A DNA stretch of 24,559 nt from Acidimicrobiia bacterium (lineage in GTDB: Bacteria > Actinomycetota > Acidimicrobiia > Acidimicrobiales > Bin134), in contig VYDF01000127.1 of assembly GCA_009843565.1 (NCBI GenBank), forward strand, positions 1 through 24,559. Reading direction: 5' to 3'. Made by a program: the position numbers and the translations under genes. This document shows positions 1-8,234 of the stretch, piece by piece (the first letter of the stretch is position 1; each line of letters opens with the position of its first letter). The notes under the pieces are model-generated. The model worked only from the letters and a program-made list of their open reading frames with translations, was not told the DNA's origin and made no database searches.

Positions 1-1353
1 GTCGATGGGTGGGGCAGGGGGTTCGGGCAGTGTGGTTTCGTCGAGGAATCGGGTGGTGACGTCGCCGGCGACGATCGGGGGTTGCTCGATGAGCCAGCGA
101 TGGAATCCCGCGGTGGTAATAGGCCCGCTGATCACGACCTCGTCGAGGGCTTCTCCCAGGTGCCGCCGGGCGGTTTCGCGCTCGGGACCGAAGCAGATGA
201 GCTTGGCGATCATGGAGTCATAGTGGGGGGTGATCTCGCTGCCCGAAACAACGGCGCTGTCCCAGCGGACTCCATCGGGTACTCGGATGGCCCCGATGGT
301 GCCGATCTGGGGTTGAAATCCAGCGGCCGGGTTTTCGGCATTGATCCTGGCCTCGAAGGCATGGCCGTCGAAAGACACGTCGGATTGAGCGAAGGGCAGC
401 TCTTTGTCGGCCGCCATGTCTATCTGGAGTTGAACGAGGTCGAGGCCGGTGATGAGTTCGGTCACGGGATGCTCGACCTGAAGCCGGGTGTTGACCTCCA
501 AGAAGAAGTAGTCCCCGGTTTGGGCATCCACCACAAATTCCACGGTCCCCACTGAGTCGTAGCCCGAGGCCTGGGCCAGGGCCACTGCGGCAGACTCCAG
601 GCCTTTGCGGGTGGTGTCGGACAGGTTGGGCGCGGGGGCCTCTTCGAGGAGCTTCTGAAATCGGCGTTGGACCGAGCATTCCCGGGTCCCGAGGTGGATG
701 ACGTTGCCGTGGTGGTCTGCCGCGATCTGGACTTCGATGTGGCGGGGCTGCTGGATGTATCGCTCGACGATCACGGCGCCGTCTCCGAATGCCCGCTCGG
801 CCTCAGCTTGGGCCTGGGCGAGTGCCTCTTCGAACTCGCCGGGATCATCGACGATGCGGATTCCTCGCCCGCCGCCACCGGACGATGCCTTGATCAGCAC
901 CGGGTAGCCGATTCTCCGGGCTGCTTGGGCCAGGTCTTGGGGGGATTGGGATTGGTCGTAACCGGGAATGACCGGGATGTCGGCTGCCATGGCCAATCGG
1001 CGAGCCTCGATCTTCGATCCCAGCAAGGCCATGGTTTCCGGTTTGGGGCCGATCCAGATGCGGTCCGAGTCGATCACCGCCGACGCGAAGTCGGTGTTCT
1101 CCGACAAGAAGCCGTAGCCGGGGTGGATGGCGGTGGCCCCGCTGTCGTCGGCCGCTTCCAGCACCGCGTCAATCGACAGATACGACCTCGCCGGGTCGGC
1201 AGGCCCCAGACGGCGGGAGAACGTGGCCTCCGAAACGAATGGTGCGTGCTGGTCGGCGTCGGAGTGCACTGCCACCGTCTCCAAGCCCATTCGGTGGGCC
1301 GTGCGGATGATGCGCCGGGCGATCTCGCCTCGGTTGGCGATCAAAACCCGCAT
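1..1353 (-). CDS. Acyl-CoA carboxylase biotin carboxylase (alpha) subunit, 3' end outside window
   Basis: This ATP-grasp enzyme carboxylates biotin at the expense of ATP and bicarbonate, supplying the adjacent carboxyltransferase. The 451 visible residues stay open to position 1, so the C-terminus, including any biotin carrier domain, is not seen. The N-terminal fold starts LIANRGEIARRI; HPGYGFLSEN is at about 78-86. The ATP-binding lysine is near 155, followed by a glycine-rich loop (GGGGRG, 159-164). RECSVQRR is near 224-231. The catalytic cluster EVNTRLQVEHP (about 286-296) supplies Glu286, Asn288 and Arg290. ATG 1353 lies 5 nt after the stop of the carboxyltransferase gene, so the two are translated in tandem. 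The family is certain. Substrate specificity is set by the partner subunit, which is of the methylcrotonyl/geranyl-CoA type. Confidence 0.93.
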   Translation of the reverse strand, partial: MRVLIANRGEIARRIIRTAHRMGLETVAVHSDADQHAPFVSEATFSRRLGPADPARSYLSIDAVLEAADDSGATAIHPGYGFLSENTDFASAVIDSDRIWIGPKPETMALLGSKIEARRLAMAADIPVIPGYDQSQSPQDLAQAARRIGYPVLIKASSGGGGRGIRIVDDPGEFEEALAQAQAEAERAFGDGAVIVERYIQQPRHIEVQIAADHHGNVIHLGTRECSVQRRFQKLLEEAPAPNLSDTTRKGLESAAVALAQASGYDSVGTVEFVVDAQTGDYFFLEVNTRLQVEHPVTELITGLDLVQLQIDMAADKELPFAQSDVSFDGHAFEARINAENPAAGFQPQIGTIGAIRVPDGVRWDSAVVSGSEITPHYDSMIAKLICFGPERETARRHLGEALDEVVISGPITTAGFHRWLIEQPPIVAGDVTTRFLDETTLPEPPAPPID

Positions 1354-1358
1354 GGGCC

Positions 1359-2981
1359 TCACATCCGGTAGACGAGGGGCCGAGACGGCGCCGCGTCGTC
1401 TTGGCGGCTGGCCAGCGCCAAGCAGAGGCCGAGGGCGTCGCGGGTGTCGACGGGGTCGATGAGCCCGTCATCCCACAACCGCGACGTGGCGTAGTAGGGG
1501 TCGGACTGCGTCTCATATTGGTTGCGGACCTCGGCTCGCAGGGCGGCGATCTCCTCCTCGGTGGTGTCCTCGGCGTCAAGCCCTCCGAGACGGACGTCAA
1601 CCAGCACCGTCTCCGCGGTAGCCGCGGCCATGGTGGCGATCCGCGAATTGGGCCACGCGAACAATAACCTCGGGTTGAACCCGCGGCCGCACATCCCGTA
1701 GTTGCCGGCTCCGTATGACCCGCCGATCAGCACGGTGAAACGGGGCACGGTGGCGTTGGCCACCGCGGCCACCATCTTGGCTCCGTGCTTGGCGATGCCG
1801 GCAGCCTCAGAGTCGCGTCCCACCATGTAGCCCGAGGTGTTCTGCAAGAACAGCAGCGGTATGCGGCGCTGTTCGCAGAGCTCGATGAAGTGAGTGGCCT
1901 TGAGCGCTGACTCGCTGAAGATGATCCCGTTGTTGGCCACGATGCCGGTGAGGTGCCCCCAGATGCGGGCGAAACCGCACACAATTGACGACCCCCACTC
2001 GGGTTTGAATGCGGCAAAGCGCGAGCCATCCACCAAACGAGCGATGATCTCAACAGAGTCGAAGGGCACCCGGTCATCGGCGTTGACGATGCCGTAGATC
2101 TCCGACGGGTCATAGGCTGGCGGCTCCGGCGGCTCCCAGTTGGCCCACCGCTGGCGGTCGCCGATCAGGCGCTGGTTGGTGGACTGGCAGATCTCCCGCA
2201 AGAGCCCATAGGCCTCTTGCTCGTTGGCCGCGATGTAGTCGCTAACCCCCGATGTCCGAGTGTGGACATCAGCGCCGCCGAGCTCGTCCGGGTCGACGAT
2301 CTCGCCCAGAGCGGCCTTGACGATGGGCGGGCCTCCAAGGAAAATGCGCCCGATCCCCTCCACCATGATCACCTCGTCGCTCAGCGCAGGCACATAAGCG
2401 CCACCCGCGGTGCAGCCCCCCAAAACCACCGAGAGCTGGGGCAGGCCTTGGGCCGAGAGCCGGGCCTGGCGGTAGAACGACCCGCCGAAGTGGTCTTTGT
2501 CGGGGAAGATCTCGTCTTGCAGCGGCAAGAAGGCACCACCGGAATCCACCAGATAGATCACACCGAGCTCGTTCTCTTCCGCAATCTGCTGGGCCCTCAC
2601 ATGTTTCTTGATCGAAACCGGCAGCAGCGAACCCCCTTTGACGGTGGCGTCGTTGGCGATGAACACGTAGGGCACGTCGTGTACAAGGCCGATCCCGGTG
2701 ACAATCCCCGCGCCGGGTGCGGTGTCGTCGTATTGGCCATAGCCCGACAGGGTGGACAGCTCCAAGAACGGAGTCCCACCGTCGGTCACCAAATCGATGC
2801 GGTCCCTCACCATCAACTTGCCCCGGGCGAGGTGGCGTTCTATCGACCGGGATCGCCGAGGACCGCCGGAAATGGCCTCTTCTTGCCGTTCCTTCAGGGT
2901 GGCCACCATTTCCTGATACCACTCGGCGTTGGCACCGAATACCTCCGAACGCGTGTCGATCCGGGATTCGATTTTTCTCAT
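1359..2981 (-). CDS. Acyl-CoA carboxylase carboxyltransferase (beta) subunit, methylcrotonyl/geranyl-CoA type
   Basis: The protein (540 aa) transfers the carboxyl group from carboxybiotin to an acyl-CoA. Its signatures are those of the MCC/GCC branch rather than the propionyl/acetyl branch: DSGGAFLPLQ (146-155), FPDKDHFG (159-166), GGCTAGGAYVPA (188-199), GGADVHTRTSGVSDY (235-249), QNTSGYMVGR (380-389), GSYGAGNYGMCGR (421-433) and DDGLIDPVDTRDALG near the C-terminus. Family members of this type carboxylate 3-methyl-branched enoyl-CoAs. One oddity is the segment after WPNSR (444-448): most relatives read MGGEQAA there, while this protein has MAAATAE. ATG 2981 overlaps the stop of the ligase gene (ATGA). 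The position downstream of nitrile and amide hydrolysis genes suggests it acts on the acid released from a nitrile. The true substrate is not shown by the sequence. Confidence 0.92.
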   Translation of the reverse strand: MRKIESRIDTRSEVFGANAEWYQEMVATLKERQEEAISGGPRRSRSIERHLARGKLMVRDRIDLVTDGGTPFLELSTLSGYGQYDDTAPGAGIVTGIGLVHDVPYVFIANDATVKGGSLLPVSIKKHVRAQQIAEENELGVIYLVDSGGAFLPLQDEIFPDKDHFGGSFYRQARLSAQGLPQLSVVLGGCTAGGAYVPALSDEVIMVEGIGRIFLGGPPIVKAALGEIVDPDELGGADVHTRTSGVSDYIAANEQEAYGLLREICQSTNQRLIGDRQRWANWEPPEPPAYDPSEIYGIVNADDRVPFDSVEIIARLVDGSRFAAFKPEWGSSIVCGFARIWGHLTGIVANNGIIFSESALKATHFIELCEQRRIPLLFLQNTSGYMVGRDSEAAGIAKHGAKMVAAVANATVPRFTVLIGGSYGAGNYGMCGRGFNPRLLFAWPNSRIATMAAATAETVLVDVRLGGLDAEDTTEEEIAALRAEVRNQYETQSDPYYATSRLWDDGLIDPVDTRDALGLCLALASRQDDAAPSRPLVYRM

Positions 2982-4594
2982 ATTTGACCTGTGCTTTGGT
3001 GCCGGCGGAATTGAACGTCACGGTACCTGCTCAGCTCATCGGCCAACTGCTCTTTGAGACTTAGCCGCTTTGCCTTGCCGGTGACGGTGAATGGCACGTC
3101 GTTTCCGAAGATAACGACCTTGGGGCAGTAGGCGAAGTCGAGCCGTTCGGCGCAGAAATCGAGGATCTCCTGCTCGGCTATCGGCGCGGCCTGCACCACA
3201 TAGGCCGCGATCTCTTCGCCGTAGTACCGGTTCTCGAAGGGGACAGCGAGGCCGAACTGAACGGCTGGGTGGGCGTTGAGAACCTCGTCTACCTGGAACG
3301 GCGAGATGTTGATGCCGCCGCGGATGATCAGCTCCTTGATGCGTCCCGAGATGAAAAAGTACGGCGTACCATCGTCGTCGGCCTGCCAAAAGCCCTCGTC
3401 CCCTGAGTGGAACCAGCCGCCTTGGAATGCGCTGACGGTGGCTTCCGGTCGCCCGGCGTAGCCGCCCATCACCGTGGCACCCCGGATGACGATCTCCCCG
3501 CGAATCCCCGCCGGGCACAGGCAGCCATCGGGGTCCTGAACTTGCACGTCGACGTGGGGAATCGCGCTGCCAATGCTCGGGAACCCATAGTCCAGGTACC
3601 AGGATTGGCGTTCGCCATCGGCCATGACGGGCATCATCGTCGCCACCGCGGTGACCTCCGACAACCCGTACAGATGGCGAACCGGGATGGCGAAGTCGTC
3701 CTCGAAGGTCACCACCGTTTCCATCATGAGCGGCCCTGCCCCGCACAACACCTCTTGGAAGCACACCGGTGCTGGCCCACCCCCCTCGATGACGAGGAAT
3801 TCGAGCAGGGTCGGGACCAAACTGGAGACGGTGGCCCCTTCGGATTCGACATCGGGCCAGAATCGGTCGGAACGGAAGCGGTCACACAGAATGGCCGAGC
3901 CGCCCACATACCACGACTGAAGGCACGACACCACCAGCCCGTTGACGTGGTGGATGGGGAGTACCACGATGACCCGGGTTTCAGCACCCCACCCGGTGGC
4001 CCGGGCCAAGGCATCGCTGTCCGCTATCAGGTTGCCGGTGCTGAGCTCGACGCCCTTGGGCTCCCCAGTGGTGCCGCTGGTGTATACCCGAAGCGCCGGG
4101 CGCTCCCATCCGTCGGCCAAGGCGGGGGCGTCTTCCCCCGCCGCGGCCACCTCATCGAAGGGAATGGTGGCGACACCGGTCGCTTCGTGCAGTTGAGCCG
4201 CTCGGATCGCTTCAGCAGGGCTGTAAACGAGGATCTGGGCGTTGGCGTGGGACAGGATGAACCCCTGTCGTTCAGGCGTCTCGTGGGCATTCAGCGGCAA
4301 ATACACCCACCCGTGGGTCCAGCAGGCGAAGGCTACCGCCAATGCATCGGCAGCATTGCCGGCCAGCACTGAGACCGATTCGCCGAGCTGGATGCCCCAG
4401 GTCGCAAGTCCCGCCGCCGTTTCTGCCACCCGAACCTGCCACTGCCCCCGAGTCCAATCCCGGCGGGTGCCGTGGTCGTGGTCGAGTTCGGTCAGATAGG
4501 GGGCGTGGGTTCGGCCAACGGCATCATCGGCGAAGAACTCCCCGAACGAGCTCCAACCTGGCTGCCAATCATCAATCGGATGCGATGGGCTCAT
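2978..4594 (-). CDS. AMP-forming acyl-CoA ligase (ANL superfamily) of the nitrile operon
   Basis: The 538-aa enzyme activates a carboxylic acid to its acyl-AMP and then its CoA thioester. It has the nucleotide-binding loop YTSGTTGEPKG (171-181), the A5 motif YGLSEVT (309-315), HSGDEGF (396-402), the hinge region GRIKELIIRGGINISP (417-432) and the adenylation lysine at about 507 in VTGKAK. The open frame continues upstream into the amidase gene. ATG 4594 is chosen because it lies 10 nt after the amidase stop and gives a normal N-terminus; its ribosome-binding site is weak. The stop overlaps the carboxyltransferase start. Placement between an amidase and an acyl-CoA carboxylase implies it takes the acid produced by the amidase. 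The exact acid is unknown. Confidence 0.9.
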   Translation of the reverse strand: MSPSHPIDDWQPGWSSFGEFFADDAVGRTHAPYLTELDHDHGTRRDWTRGQWQVRVAETAAGLATWGIQLGESVSVLAGNAADALAVAFACWTHGWVYLPLNAHETPERQGFILSHANAQILVYSPAEAIRAAQLHEATGVATIPFDEVAAAGEDAPALADGWERPALRVYTSGTTGEPKGVELSTGNLIADSDALARATGWGAETRVIVVLPIHHVNGLVVSCLQSWYVGGSAILCDRFRSDRFWPDVESEGATVSSLVPTLLEFLVIEGGGPAPVCFQEVLCGAGPLMMETVVTFEDDFAIPVRHLYGLSEVTAVATMMPVMADGERQSWYLDYGFPSIGSAIPHVDVQVQDPDGCLCPAGIRGEIVIRGATVMGGYAGRPEATVSAFQGGWFHSGDEGFWQADDDGTPYFFISGRIKELIIRGGINISPFQVDEVLNAHPAVQFGLAVPFENRYYGEEIAAYVVQAAPIAEQEILDFCAERLDFAYCPKVVIFGNDVPFTVTGKAKRLSLKEQLADELSRYRDVQFRRHQSTGQI

Positions 4595-4604
4595 GCCGGC
4601 GTTG

Positions 4605-6023
4605 CTAAGCCGCGAGCACCGGGGGATGTTGGAGGTGGTGGTCGGTGGCGGACTGGAGCGCGGCCCCGCAATTGAAGAGCGTCGACTCGGCGAACGGGCG
4701 TCCGATGAGCTGTACGCCCACCGGCATCCGATCGGCATCGAAGCCGCCCGGCACCGACAGAGCGGGAAGCCCGGTGAGCGAGGGCAGCCCGGTGAACTGC
4801 ATGATCGCCGACAGCATGTCCTCGTCCTCACCGTCGATGTTGACCAGAGTCTCCCCCAGCGGCGTGGCGGTGAACGGAAGAGTCGGGCACACAATCACAT
4901 CGACCTCGGCATAGGCCGCCAGCATCTGCTGGCGCAACAGCGCCCGGTAGCGCTGGGCCTGCACATAGTGGACGGCGGGAATCAGCTCCCCCACCTGGAG
5001 CAGCAGCCTCACGTCATCGGCATAGTCGTCGCGCTGCGTCCGCAGTGTGTGCTGGTGGTACGTGCTGGGCTCCACCGACTCCACCGTCAGCTGGGCAGAG
5101 ATGTTGCCCTCGATGTCGGGAATGGATACCTCCCTAGCCACCGCGCCGAGATCCTCGAACACCTCGACCGCCTCGCGCACCGCCTTCTCCACCGCGACTT
5201 GCATGTGATGGAGGGAGTAGCCCTTGATCAACCCGATTCGCAGACCGCTGACCCCGGCATCGAGGCCGGCCACGTAGTCGTCCACTCCGATATCGGCTGT
5301 GCCGGGATCGCGGGTGTCATGGCCGGCCAGGGCACCCAGAAGAACGGCACAGTCCCGGGCGCTGCGGGCCATGGGCCCCACTGTGTCCATGCTCCAGGCC
5401 AGCGGGATAACGCCAGCGTTGCTGACCCGGCCGATGGTAGGCCGCAACCCGGTGATCCCGTTGAGCGCCGACGGCAGCCGCACCGAGCCGCCAGTGTCGG
5501 TGCCCAGTGCTCCGAAGCAGGCCCCGGATGCCACCGCCACGCCGGAGCCGCCGCTCGATCCGCCGGGCATCCGCTCTTGGTTCCACGGATTCTTCACAAA
5601 CCCGAAGGTGACGTTGGCCGAGGTTCCACCCCAGGCGAACTCGTGGAGGTTGGTCTTGCCGATGATTATGGCGCCGGCCGACCGCAGGCGCTCCACCACC
5701 GTGGCGTCGATCGTGGAGATGTTGTCCTTGAGCACCGCGCTGCCCGCAGTGGTCAATTTGCCCGCCACGTGGATGTTGTCCTTCAAGGCGATGGGCACCC
5801 CGTGCAGCGGCCCAATCCGGTATCCGGCCCGGATCATCGCCGCCGACGCTTCGGCCACCTCAAGGGCATCGTCGAACACGGAGATGTAGGCGTTGGTGTC
5901 GGCGATGGCAGCGGCTTGGTCTAGACATGCCCCCACCAGATCAACCGGCGACACCTCGCCGGTGGCCACCCGCTGCGCAGCTGTCGAAAGGTCCAGCGTC
6001 AGAAGATCGCTGCGGGCCGTCAT
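4605..6023 (-). CDS. Amidase-signature amidohydrolase (GatA/AtzE-like)
   Basis: This 472-aa cytoplasmic hydrolase should convert the amide made by nitrile hydratase to carboxylic acid and ammonia. The Ser-cisSer-Lys triad is complete. Lys81 is in PIALKDNI, Ser156 in GGSSGGS (154-160) and nucleophile Ser180 in GTDTGGSVRLPSA (174-186). The spacings (75 and 24 residues) match those of well-studied family members such as FAAH. ATG 6023 overlaps the stop of the upstream small AtzG-like gene (ATGA), indicating translational coupling. Amidase genes next to nitrile hydratase are common. The GatC-like partner makes this one closer to the AtzE/GatA style than to a stand-alone RhAmidase. Amide specificity cannot be read from the sequence. 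Confidence 0.93.
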   Translation of the reverse strand: MTARSDLLTLDLSTAAQRVATGEVSPVDLVGACLDQAAAIADTNAYISVFDDALEVAEASAAMIRAGYRIGPLHGVPIALKDNIHVAGKLTTAGSAVLKDNISTIDATVVERLRSAGAIIIGKTNLHEFAWGGTSANVTFGFVKNPWNQERMPGGSSGGSGVAVASGACFGALGTDTGGSVRLPSALNGITGLRPTIGRVSNAGVIPLAWSMDTVGPMARSARDCAVLLGALAGHDTRDPGTADIGVDDYVAGLDAGVSGLRIGLIKGYSLHHMQVAVEKAVREAVEVFEDLGAVAREVSIPDIEGNISAQLTVESVEPSTYHQHTLRTQRDDYADDVRLLLQVGELIPAVHYVQAQRYRALLRQQMLAAYAEVDVIVCPTLPFTATPLGETLVNIDGEDEDMLSAIMQFTGLPSLTGLPALSVPGGFDADRMPVGVQLIGRPFAESTLFNCGAALQSATDHHLQHPPVLAA

Positions 6024-6259
6024 CCTGTCGCCCCTACAAGCTCGTGGGGGGCCATCCCGGTGGTGGAGTTGAACGTCTGGGCTGGCATCAGCTCTTGCAC
6101 CGATTGCATACGGGTGCTGAGAGCCACTGCACCCGGCATCCAGGCGCTGAGTAGATCGGCCGCTTCTTGGGCGTCGGCATGGGAAAGCGGCAGATCGATG
6201 AGCGCGGCGGTAGCCATCACGTCTTCCGGGGTGACCTGGGAACTTCGCGGATCACTCAT
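6020..6259 (-). CDS. Small AtzG-like (DUF4089/GatC-like) amidase partner
   Basis: The 79-aa protein is mostly helical by inspection. It has the AtzG-like layout: a short helix (TPEDVMATAALIDLPL, about 10-25), a helix rich in Ala/Leu, then a proline-containing extended tail ending in PAQTF. AtzG wraps around and stabilises the amidase-signature hydrolase AtzE, as GatC does with GatA. ATG 6259 is chosen over an in-frame start further upstream because GAGGGGAGG lies just before it. Its first bases overlap the end of the nitrile hydratase accessory gene by 8 nt, and its stop overlaps the amidase start. The family call rests on pattern and context, so it is less certain than its neighbours. The alternative is an unrelated small operon protein. 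Confidence 0.6.
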   Translation of the reverse strand: MSDPRSSQVTPEDVMATAALIDLPLSHADAQEAADLLSAWMPGAVALSTRMQSVQELMPAQTFNSTTGMAPHELVGATG

Positions 6260-6704
6260 TTGGCCTCCCCTCGCCCGCCCGGGGCGGGACGACAGCCACC
6301 GGCTCACGCGCCGGCGGGTGGTGATGGCTATTGGCCGGGGTCGAAAGCACTTCGGCAGTGCGACGGTCGAGCTCAGCGGTGTCGAGCATGCCCTTGGCCT
6401 GCAACAACCGCTCCAGCGCTTCCATCCACCGGTCGTAGTAACTCCACCCGGCGGTGGTGTCGTTGTCCGACTCCCAGGCCTGGATCGAGCAGATCAGCTC
6501 TCCCTGGAACTCGGGCCAGTCGAAGGCGCCGTCGTCGTGCATGGCAGTGGCGATGGCAAAGGCGCGGATTTCCCAGGCATGATTGAATGCCACGTCTCCT
6601 GATCGGCGGGGGATCTCTTCGTTGTAGGGCAACTCGTCAACGAGGCGATCGAGCCTCTCCCGCACTTCGGGAGGGACCACCTCGTTCATCGGGGGGATGG
6701 TCAC
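6252..6704 (-). CDS. Nitrile hydratase accessory/activator protein (P14K/NhlE type)
   Basis: The product (150 aa from GTG 6704, or 145 aa from ATG 6689) belongs to the small accessory family related to the nitrile hydratase beta N-terminus. These proteins help cobalt insertion and cysteine oxidation in the alpha subunit, by alpha-subunit swapping in studied Co-type enzymes. The family pattern is visible: FNHAWEIRAFAIATAMHDDGAFDWPEF, followed by a D/E-rich stretch and YYDRWMEALERLL. A His-rich segment (NSHHHPP) near the C-terminus could bind metal. GTG 6704 lies 11 nt after the alpha stop with a weak AGGGG upstream; the choice of start is uncertain. The order beta-alpha-accessory is the usual one for cobalt-type enzymes. 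Confidence 0.85.
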   Translation of the reverse strand: MTIPPMNEVVPPEVRERLDRLVDELPYNEEIPRRSGDVAFNHAWEIRAFAIATAMHDDGAFDWPEFQGELICSIQAWESDNDTTAGWSYYDRWMEALERLLQAKGMLDTAELDRRTAEVLSTPANSHHHPPAREPVAVVPPRAGEGRPNE

Positions 6705-6715
6705 ACCGACGGCCC

Positions 6716-7387
6716 CTACTCCGGAACGCTCACATCGGTCAGCCCGATCAACGAGTCGCGGGTGACGAGGGCGGCGAGCTCCTCCTCGCCCCACCCCTCA
6801 GTGCCCTCGGGACGCCGGGGAAGCACCCAATAGCGAAGCTCGGCGCTGGAATCCCATACCTTCACCTCGACATCTGGGCCTGGATCGAACCCGAATTCGG
6901 CCATCACGCCGCGGGGATCCCGCACGGTGCGGGCGCGGTATGCGGGGTATTTGTACCAGTTCGGCGGGAGCCCTAGCACTGGCCACGGGTAGCACGAGCA
7001 AAGCGTGCAAACCACGATGTTGTGCACGTCCTCGGTGTTTTCGAGGACGATCATCTCCTCGCCTTGGATGCCCCCGATGTCGATCTGGTGACAAGCCGCG
7101 GTCGCATCGGCCAGAAGGAGGAGCTTGAATTCGGGGTCGACCCAGGCCCGAGCCGTTGCCTTGGCGCCAAGGTGTGGTCCGACCTCATTCTCGAACACAG
7201 ACGACATGTAGTCGATCGCGTCGGAGGCAATGAGATTCTTCTCCACCAGGATTGACTCCATCGCCTTGACGCGGGCGGCGACCTCCGCGTCGCTTCGGGG
7301 GAAGGTTCCAGCTACCGGGTGTGGCCCTTGCGACGGGAACCCATCTGTATGCCCACCGGAGTTAGGCGCTTCGGCTGGTGTTGTCAT
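6716..7387 (-). CDS. nthA: Cobalt-type nitrile hydratase, alpha subunit
   Basis: The alpha subunit (223 aa) holds the metal of the enzyme that hydrates nitriles to amides. The metal-binding motif VCTLCSCYPWP is at about 126-136. Thr between the first two cysteines is the cobalt-type residue, where Fe enzymes have Ser. The last two ligand cysteines of this family are oxidised to sulfinate and sulfenate. Further family landmarks are GAKATARAWVDPEFK (74-88) and LGLPPNWYK (138-146). An in-frame GTG directly after the beta stop (7453) would add 22 residues. ATG 7387 is preferred because AGGAAG sits 6 nt upstream and the length then fits the family. The 66-nt gap to beta is the largest within this operon. 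Confidence 0.95.
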   Translation of the reverse strand: MTTPAEAPNSGGHTDGFPSQGPHPVAGTFPRSDAEVAARVKAMESILVEKNLIASDAIDYMSSVFENEVGPHLGAKATARAWVDPEFKLLLLADATAACHQIDIGGIQGEEMIVLENTEDVHNIVVCTLCSCYPWPVLGLPPNWYKYPAYRARTVRDPRGVMAEFGFDPGPDVEVKVWDSSAELRYWVLPRRPEGTEGWGEEELAALVTRDSLIGLTDVSVPE

Positions 7388-7453
7388 GTTGGTCTTCCTG
7401 TCTATTTCTTGAGAATTGGCGGTGTCGAAGAATGCGAGCGGTCCAGACGCCAC

Positions 7454-8128
7454 TCAGGCAGGCAGGAGGTAGGGCTCCCACAGATCGATGTAGATCGTGG
7501 TATTCGCACCCTCGTCGCCCCACAACTCCTCTCCGGCGAACTCCACGGTGTACACGTATTCGGAGCCCTCGCCCTCGCCCATGGCGTTGGTGTCGGGATA
7601 GACGTAGGAGCCATGGAGGGTGGCGATAGTCCCGGTGCGCCCTCGGACGTAGCCGGCCCGCCGAGTGTGGCCCAGCGAGGGCCCGTCGACCACGGTGACC
7701 CGGTCGCCAGTGGCGAACTTGGCAGGCTCATCATTGGGCCGGTGGTAGTCGTCGCCGGAGGCGATCAGCCCCTTCAGCGTCTCGACCATCTCCGGTTTGC
7801 TGCTGGGGGGAAGCTGCTCGTCGGGATTGTCCCGGTAGTGCTGGATACGCCGCTCCAGCTCATCGGCGTCGAAGATGCCCCTGTCCACCCCGTAGTGGAT
7901 CATGGAGTCGATCCAGTGCTCGTAGTACCGCGCCGTTATGTAGTCGTGCGGGGGGATCTGCTCCATGCCGTGGCGAAACTCATCTAGGTTGAATGCTCCG
8001 GCCATGGCCATGGCGGGGAACATCACCAAGACTGTTTTCTCCCAGTCGGAGTGGAAGACGGGCTCATCGTCGGGATGGTGAATCGGGCCGAATCCATGCC
8101 GGCCGCCGAGGTCGTGAATACCGTCCAT
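7454..8128 (-). CDS. nthB: Nitrile hydratase, beta subunit
   Basis: First gene of the operon, 224 aa. It pairs with the alpha subunit to form the active site. The N-terminal signature MDGIHDLGGRHGFGP is typical, as are W29, FRHGMEQIPP (51-60) and YYEHW (68-72). Arg52 corresponds by position to the conserved beta-Arg that contacts the oxidised cysteine ligand. The C-terminal half is the SH3-like barrel, with FATGDRVTV and HTRRAGYVRGRTG. ATG 8128 is supported by GAGGAGG about 9 nt upstream. A strong promoter lies just upstream (8158-8197). Beta preceding alpha is the order seen in cobalt-type clusters such as those of R. rhodochrous J1. Confidence 0.95.
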   Translation of the reverse strand: MDGIHDLGGRHGFGPIHHPDDEPVFHSDWEKTVLVMFPAMAMAGAFNLDEFRHGMEQIPPHDYITARYYEHWIDSMIHYGVDRGIFDADELERRIQHYRDNPDEQLPPSSKPEMVETLKGLIASGDDYHRPNDEPAKFATGDRVTVVDGPSLGHTRRAGYVRGRTGTIATLHGSYVYPDTNAMGEGEGSEYVYTVEFAGEELWGDEGANTTIYIDLWEPYLLPA

Positions 8129-8157
8129 ATCAAGCGCCTCCTCGTCCTGAGACTTCG

Positions 8158-8197
8158 ACCCTAGACCGCGCCTCGTAATGTGTCAATCAGCATCGAC
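8158..8197 (-). promoter_or_regulatory. Promoter P1 of the nitrile operon with upstream GTCGAT element
   Basis: On the minus strand, TTGACA (8181-8186) is followed after 17 nt by TAGGGT (8158-8163), a near-ideal actinobacterial housekeeping promoter. GTCGAT (8192-8197) stands 5 nt upstream of the -35 box, preceded by AT-N2. The same arrangement is found at three other promoters in this window. Predicted transcription starts about 23 nt before the beta-subunit ATG. Confidence 0.75.
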
Positions 8198-8231
8198 CTA
8201 TAGACCTGATAACCGAGCAAGAGCTCGTAAT
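8172..8231 (-). repeat. Direct repeat ATTACGAG and short hairpin in the nitrile promoter region
   Basis: ATTACGAG occurs at 8172-8179, inside the -35/-10 spacer of P1, and again at 8224-8231, 52 bp upstream. On the minus strand both copies read CAYATTACGAG. The upstream copy adjoins an inverted repeat, CGAGC-AAGA-GCTCG (8214-8227), just after the stop of the sensor gene. A repressor binding in the spacer would block transcription, so these are candidate ArsR-type operators. The hairpin could instead be a weak end signal for the upstream gene. Confidence 0.4.
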
Positions 8232-8234
8232 ATG

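Noticed and set aside
2217..2987. Long open frames antisense to the carboxyltransferase, amidase (4593-5924) and ATPase (11281-12621) genes
   Set aside because: They mirror the codon pattern of strongly supported genes on the other strand, have no recognisable domains, and are expected in GC-rich DNA.
6716..7387. Iron-type nitrile hydratase
   Set aside because: The metal motif is CTLCSC (cobalt type), the gene order is beta-alpha-accessory, and a cobalt transporter is nearby.
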